Part shown: piece by piece, positions 6,581-7,733 of the stretch | Layout: the number at the start of each line of letters is the position of its first letter | Position numbering within the stretch: position 1 is the stretch's first letter | Assembly: GCA_003486795.1 (NCBI GenBank) | Contig: DNFX01000011.1 | Span: 1 to 7,733 of the forward strand | Source of the DNA: Actinomycetota bacterium | GTDB taxonomy: Bacteria > Actinomycetota > Humimicrobiia > Humimicrobiales > Humimicrobiaceae | Direction: 5' to 3' | Length of the DNA stretch: 7,733 nucleotides | The notes under the pieces: model-generated | What the model was told of the DNA's origin: nothing | Seen by the model: the letters and a program-made list of their open reading frames with translations, nothing else | Database searches by the model: none | Made by a program: the position numbers and the translations under genes

Positions 6581-6653
6581 AAAGATCGTGTGGTCTTTTA
6601 TAAGAAATGAAATAAATAATAAAACAATATAAAACCCCGATATTGTTCTTATA
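6581..6653 (+). ncRNA. Candidate structured RNA or leader element (unrecognised)
   Basis: Three stems fit together without conflict. Stem 1 is AAAGATC (6581-6587) with GGTCTTT (6592-6598), with one T-G wobble and loop GTGT. Directly next to it, stem 2 is TATAAGAA (6599-6606) with TTCTTATA (6646-6653), 8 perfect pairs. Stem 3 is CAATAT (6625-6630) with ATATTG (6640-6645) and a 9-base loop AAAACCCCG. On the 3' side stems 2 and 3 are continuous, so together they make a 14-bp helix interrupted only by an 18-base bulge on the 5' side (6607-6624). Stem 1 could stack on stem 2. I do not recognise a known RNA family. It could be the leader of the AmaP-like gene or a separate small RNA. Low base complexity makes chance pairing a real alternative. 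Confidence 0.4.
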
Positions 6654-6655
6654 TG

Positions 6656-6723
6656 CCGTTTTGTTAAAAAAATTTTATATAAAAGCATAGTTGGTGGAAC
6701 GGGAAACATTTTTTTATGTTCCA
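6656..6723 (+). promoter_or_regulatory. Mutually exclusive hairpins in the leader region
   Basis: TGGAAC (6695-6700) can pair with GTTCCA (6718-6723). Nested within that, GGAAACAT (6702-6709) can pair with ATGTTCC (6716-6722) around a T-rich loop, with one bulged A. The AAC of the first arm is also part of AACGG (6698-6702), which can pair with CCGTT (6656-6660). These pairings exclude one another, as in switch-type leaders. There is no T-run after a stem, so this is not a standard transcription attenuator. It is low-confidence and based on pairing alone. Confidence 0.25.
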
Positions 6724-6782
6724 GAAATTGAAAAATTTTTACTATTTTAAATGATGACTGGCTATGCCTTTATTTTCTATAG

Positions 6783-6794
6783 ACTTTTAAAAGT
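6783..6794. promoter_or_regulatory. 12-base palindrome upstream of the AmaP-like gene
   Basis: ACTTTTAAAAGT is a perfect self-complementary 12-mer, ending 30 bases before the chosen start codon. A weak promoter-like pair, ATGACT (6754-6759) and TATAGA (6778-6783) with an 18-base spacer, ends at its left edge. A repressor bound here would then overlap the transcription start. Its sequence is simple, so it may be accidental. Confidence 0.25.
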
Positions 6795-6813
6795 TAGTTC
6801 AGAAGATAAAAAA

Positions 6814-6823
6814 AGGAAGTGAT
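6814..6823 (+). promoter_or_regulatory. Strong ribosome-binding site deciding the AmaP-like start
   Basis: AGGAAGTGAT matches the 16S-complementary AGGAGGTGAT with one change. It covers the GTG at 6819, which therefore cannot be the start, and points to ATG 6825 or ATG 6828. Confidence 0.8.
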
Positions 6824-6824
6824 A

Positions 6825-7517
6825 ATGATGAATATATTTAACCGGATAATAATGTCGATAATGATGATTTGCATAATAGTATTCTGTGTGGTCGCTATAG
6901 TAAATACTTTTGCCAATTTGTTTGAGTGGTCTGATATTACCGATCGTATTATAAACAGTGCTCATAATTTAAACAGATATGCGCTGGGGGCGATTTTATT
7001 TCTGATTTTTGCTGTTGCCCTGTTAATACTTGTTTTTGAATTTTACAGAAAAAGATCCAGAACTGCCAGTATCTCTGCAGATTCTTCTGGTAGCACCATG
7101 GTTACGGTAAAAACTTCGGAAGAACAGATAAAGGAAAGTCTTAATGAAATTTCTGATGTTGTAAATCCACAGGTAAAGATTATCTCAAAACAGGGTGGAA
7201 TAATAATTAATATTTTTTCAAAACTTGTCTCCGGGGTAAATGTAGCTGAGAAAACAAGAGAAATAAGAGAGAAGGCAGTAGAATCAGCCTCAAAAAATCT
7301 TTCCCTTAAAGTAGTTCAGACTAACTATACAGCTACAGGGTTTGTCCCAAGAAAAATTGATAAGGATGCTTCAAAAGATGAGGTTATAAAAGAAGCAGCC
7401 AAAGAGAATAATGTTCCAGATGAAAGACAAACACAAAATATTGAACAGGACAAACCTTTTGAAGAACTGGAAGAAATCTTTGAAGAAAAGAAATCTGACG
7501 ATATAGATAAAACATAG
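6825..7517 (+). CDS. AmaP-like membrane anchor with Asp23-related domain and acidic C-terminal tail
   Basis: The 230-residue protein starts with NIFNRI close to the N-terminus, has membrane helix 1 at about 8-30, a short extracytoplasmic loop, helix 2 at about 53-73, and then the basic stop-transfer stretch YRKRSR (74-79). Residues ~91-172 resemble the Asp23/DUF322 domain as found in AmaP, the membrane anchor of alkaline-shock protein Asp23 in Gram-positive bacteria. After ~173 comes a long, charged, probably unstructured tail ending in an acidic segment (EELEEIFEEKKSDD, 213-226). AmaP relatives are usually shorter, around 180-200 residues, and the tail accounts for the difference. The start is set by the ribosome-binding site at 6814-6823; ATG 6828 is nearly as likely. 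The stop is TAG, evidence that TAG is an ordinary stop here. No Asp23 gene is seen nearby. The role is probably cell-envelope stress or organisation. Confidence 0.75.
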   Translation: MMNIFNRIIMSIMMICIIVFCVVAIVNTFANLFEWSDITDRIINSAHNLNRYALGAILFLIFAVALLILVFEFYRKRSRTASISADSSGSTMVTVKTSEEQIKESLNEISDVVNPQVKIISKQGGIIINIFSKLVSGVNVAEKTREIREKAVESASKNLSLKVVQTNYTATGFVPRKIDKDASKDEVIKEAAKENNVPDERQTQNIEQDKPFEELEEIFEEKKSDDIDKT

Positions 7518-7578
7518 GAAACAGGGTTCTCCGCAAAAGGTTGAATTTTAAAAAAATAAATTTTGCAATCAATGTAAT

Positions 7579-7602
7579 TATTTTAAATGTTAATTTAAAA
7601 TA
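7579..7602 (+). terminator. A/T-only hairpin after the AmaP-like gene, possible weak terminator
   Basis: TATTTTAAAT (7579-7588) pairs perfectly with ATTTAAAATA (7593-7602) around the loop GTTA, giving 10 bp, and TTTTATTT follows. With no G-C pair the stem is weak, so termination is uncertain. It lies 61 bases after the stop codon and 64 bases before the next start, which fits a gene boundary. Confidence 0.35.
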
Positions 7603-7666
7603 TTTTATTTAAGAGTTCGAATTTCGTTACTATATTCAAAAAAGTGGTATTTAAAAGGAGAAGTAT

Positions 7667-7733
7667 ATGAAGCCAGTTTTTAATAAGAAATCAAAGATTT
7701 TTTTGATTTGCTTATTGGTTTTTGTAATTTCAA
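7667..7733 (+). CDS. Start of an exported or membrane protein (3' end outside window)
   Basis: ATG 7667 follows AAAGGAG (7654-7660) at a 6-base spacing, the best-placed ribosome-binding site in the window after that of the AmaP-like gene. The 22 codons available encode a basic N-terminus (K2, K7, K8, K10) followed by a hydrophobic run from residue 11 (IFLICLLVFVIS). This is the pattern of a Sec signal peptide or first membrane helix. No lipobox or cleavage site is reached before the window ends, so lipoprotein, secreted protein and membrane protein all remain possible. It could be co-transcribed with the AmaP-like gene or have its own promoter in the 149-base spacer. Confidence 0.7.
   Translation, partial: MKPVFNKKSKIFLICLLVFVIS

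Larger units (their letters stand above)
6415..6824 (+). other. Gene-free A+T-rich gap with several inverted repeats
   Basis: No open frame with a plausible ribosome-binding site is seen here on either strand, and there is no tRNA. The first ~165 bases (to about 6580) are nearly all A and T, with a TATAAT at 6532-6537. The middle part (6581-6723) has more G and C and contains interlocking stems. The last ~100 bases lead into the AmaP-like gene and include a 12-base palindrome. The gap separates two transcription units and probably carries the promoter and leader of the second one. Confidence 0.7.

Noticed and set aside
6581..6600. AAAGATC/GGTCTTTTA hairpin as a terminator
   Set aside because: The stem is 7 bp with a wobble, the T-run is only four bases, and a strong terminator already exists at 6386-6414; it fits better as part of a larger fold.
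6690..6705. Resemblance of GGTGGAACGGG to the T-box antiterminator motif
   Set aside because: The ACC of the T-box GGTGGNACC core is not complete, no Stem I features are seen, the following hairpin lacks a terminator T-run, and the downstream gene is not an amino-acid or tRNA-synthetase gene.
6819..6821. GTG as start of the AmaP-like gene
   Set aside because: It lies inside the ribosome-binding site itself, so ATG 6825 or 6828 must be used.
6777..6965. 62-codon minus-strand frame rich in His and Tyr
   Set aside because: It is antisense to the start of the AmaP-like gene; the composition comes from reading ATG/ATA-rich codons backwards, and no ribosome-binding site is seen.
1..7733. CRISPR array, insertion sequence, tRNA or integrase
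   Set aside because: No regularly spaced repeats, transposase-like frames, tRNA cloverleaf sequences or recombinase motifs were seen on either strand.

Overview
The window is a strongly A+T-rich bacterial segment with every supported gene on the + strand. Clear Shine-Dalgarno sequences precede most genes. Arg AGA/AGG and Ile ATA codons are frequent, and an AmaP-type (Asp23-related) membrane protein is present. Together these suggest a low-GC anaerobe of Firmicutes/Clostridia or Atribacterota type. That assignment is inference only; no rRNA, tRNA or phylogenetic marker is present.

Positions 1-6331 look like one operon. In order it holds the C-terminal end of a sugar-type ABC ATPase (RbsA/MglA class, cut by the window edge), two different RbsC-type permeases, a NagB/6-phosphogluconolactonase-superfamily protein with an altered active site, an M20 metallohydrolase, and a non-pyrrolysine MttB/COG5598-family methyltransferase. 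Spacings are a 47-base overlap followed by gaps of 84, 118, 87 and 59 bases. A clear rho-independent terminator follows at 6386-6414. No substrate-binding protein, corrinoid protein or sugar kinase is visible; some could lie upstream of position 1.

The likely theme is uptake and stepwise breakdown of a small polar compound. The transporter would import it, the M20 enzyme would hydrolyse an amide-type bond, the NagB-like protein would act on a sugar-like or phosphorylated part, and the MttB homologue would remove a methyl group from a quaternary amine. I cannot name the substrate from sequence.

From 6415 to 6824 there is no gene. This gap holds several nested inverted repeats that could form a structured RNA or long leader (best part 6581-6653), a pair of mutually exclusive hairpins (6656-6723), and a 12-base palindrome just before the next gene.

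A second, apparently unrelated unit follows: an AmaP-like two-helix membrane protein with an Asp23-like domain and a long acidic tail (6825-7517), an A/T-only hairpin, and the first codons of a gene for an exported or membrane protein (7667 onward, cut by the window end).

The points most worth a second look are the unusual enzyme combination in the operon, the altered catalytic motifs of the NagB-like and M20 proteins, the start codon of the MttB homologue lying in a hairpin loop without an upstream Shine-Dalgarno, and the structured non-coding gap.
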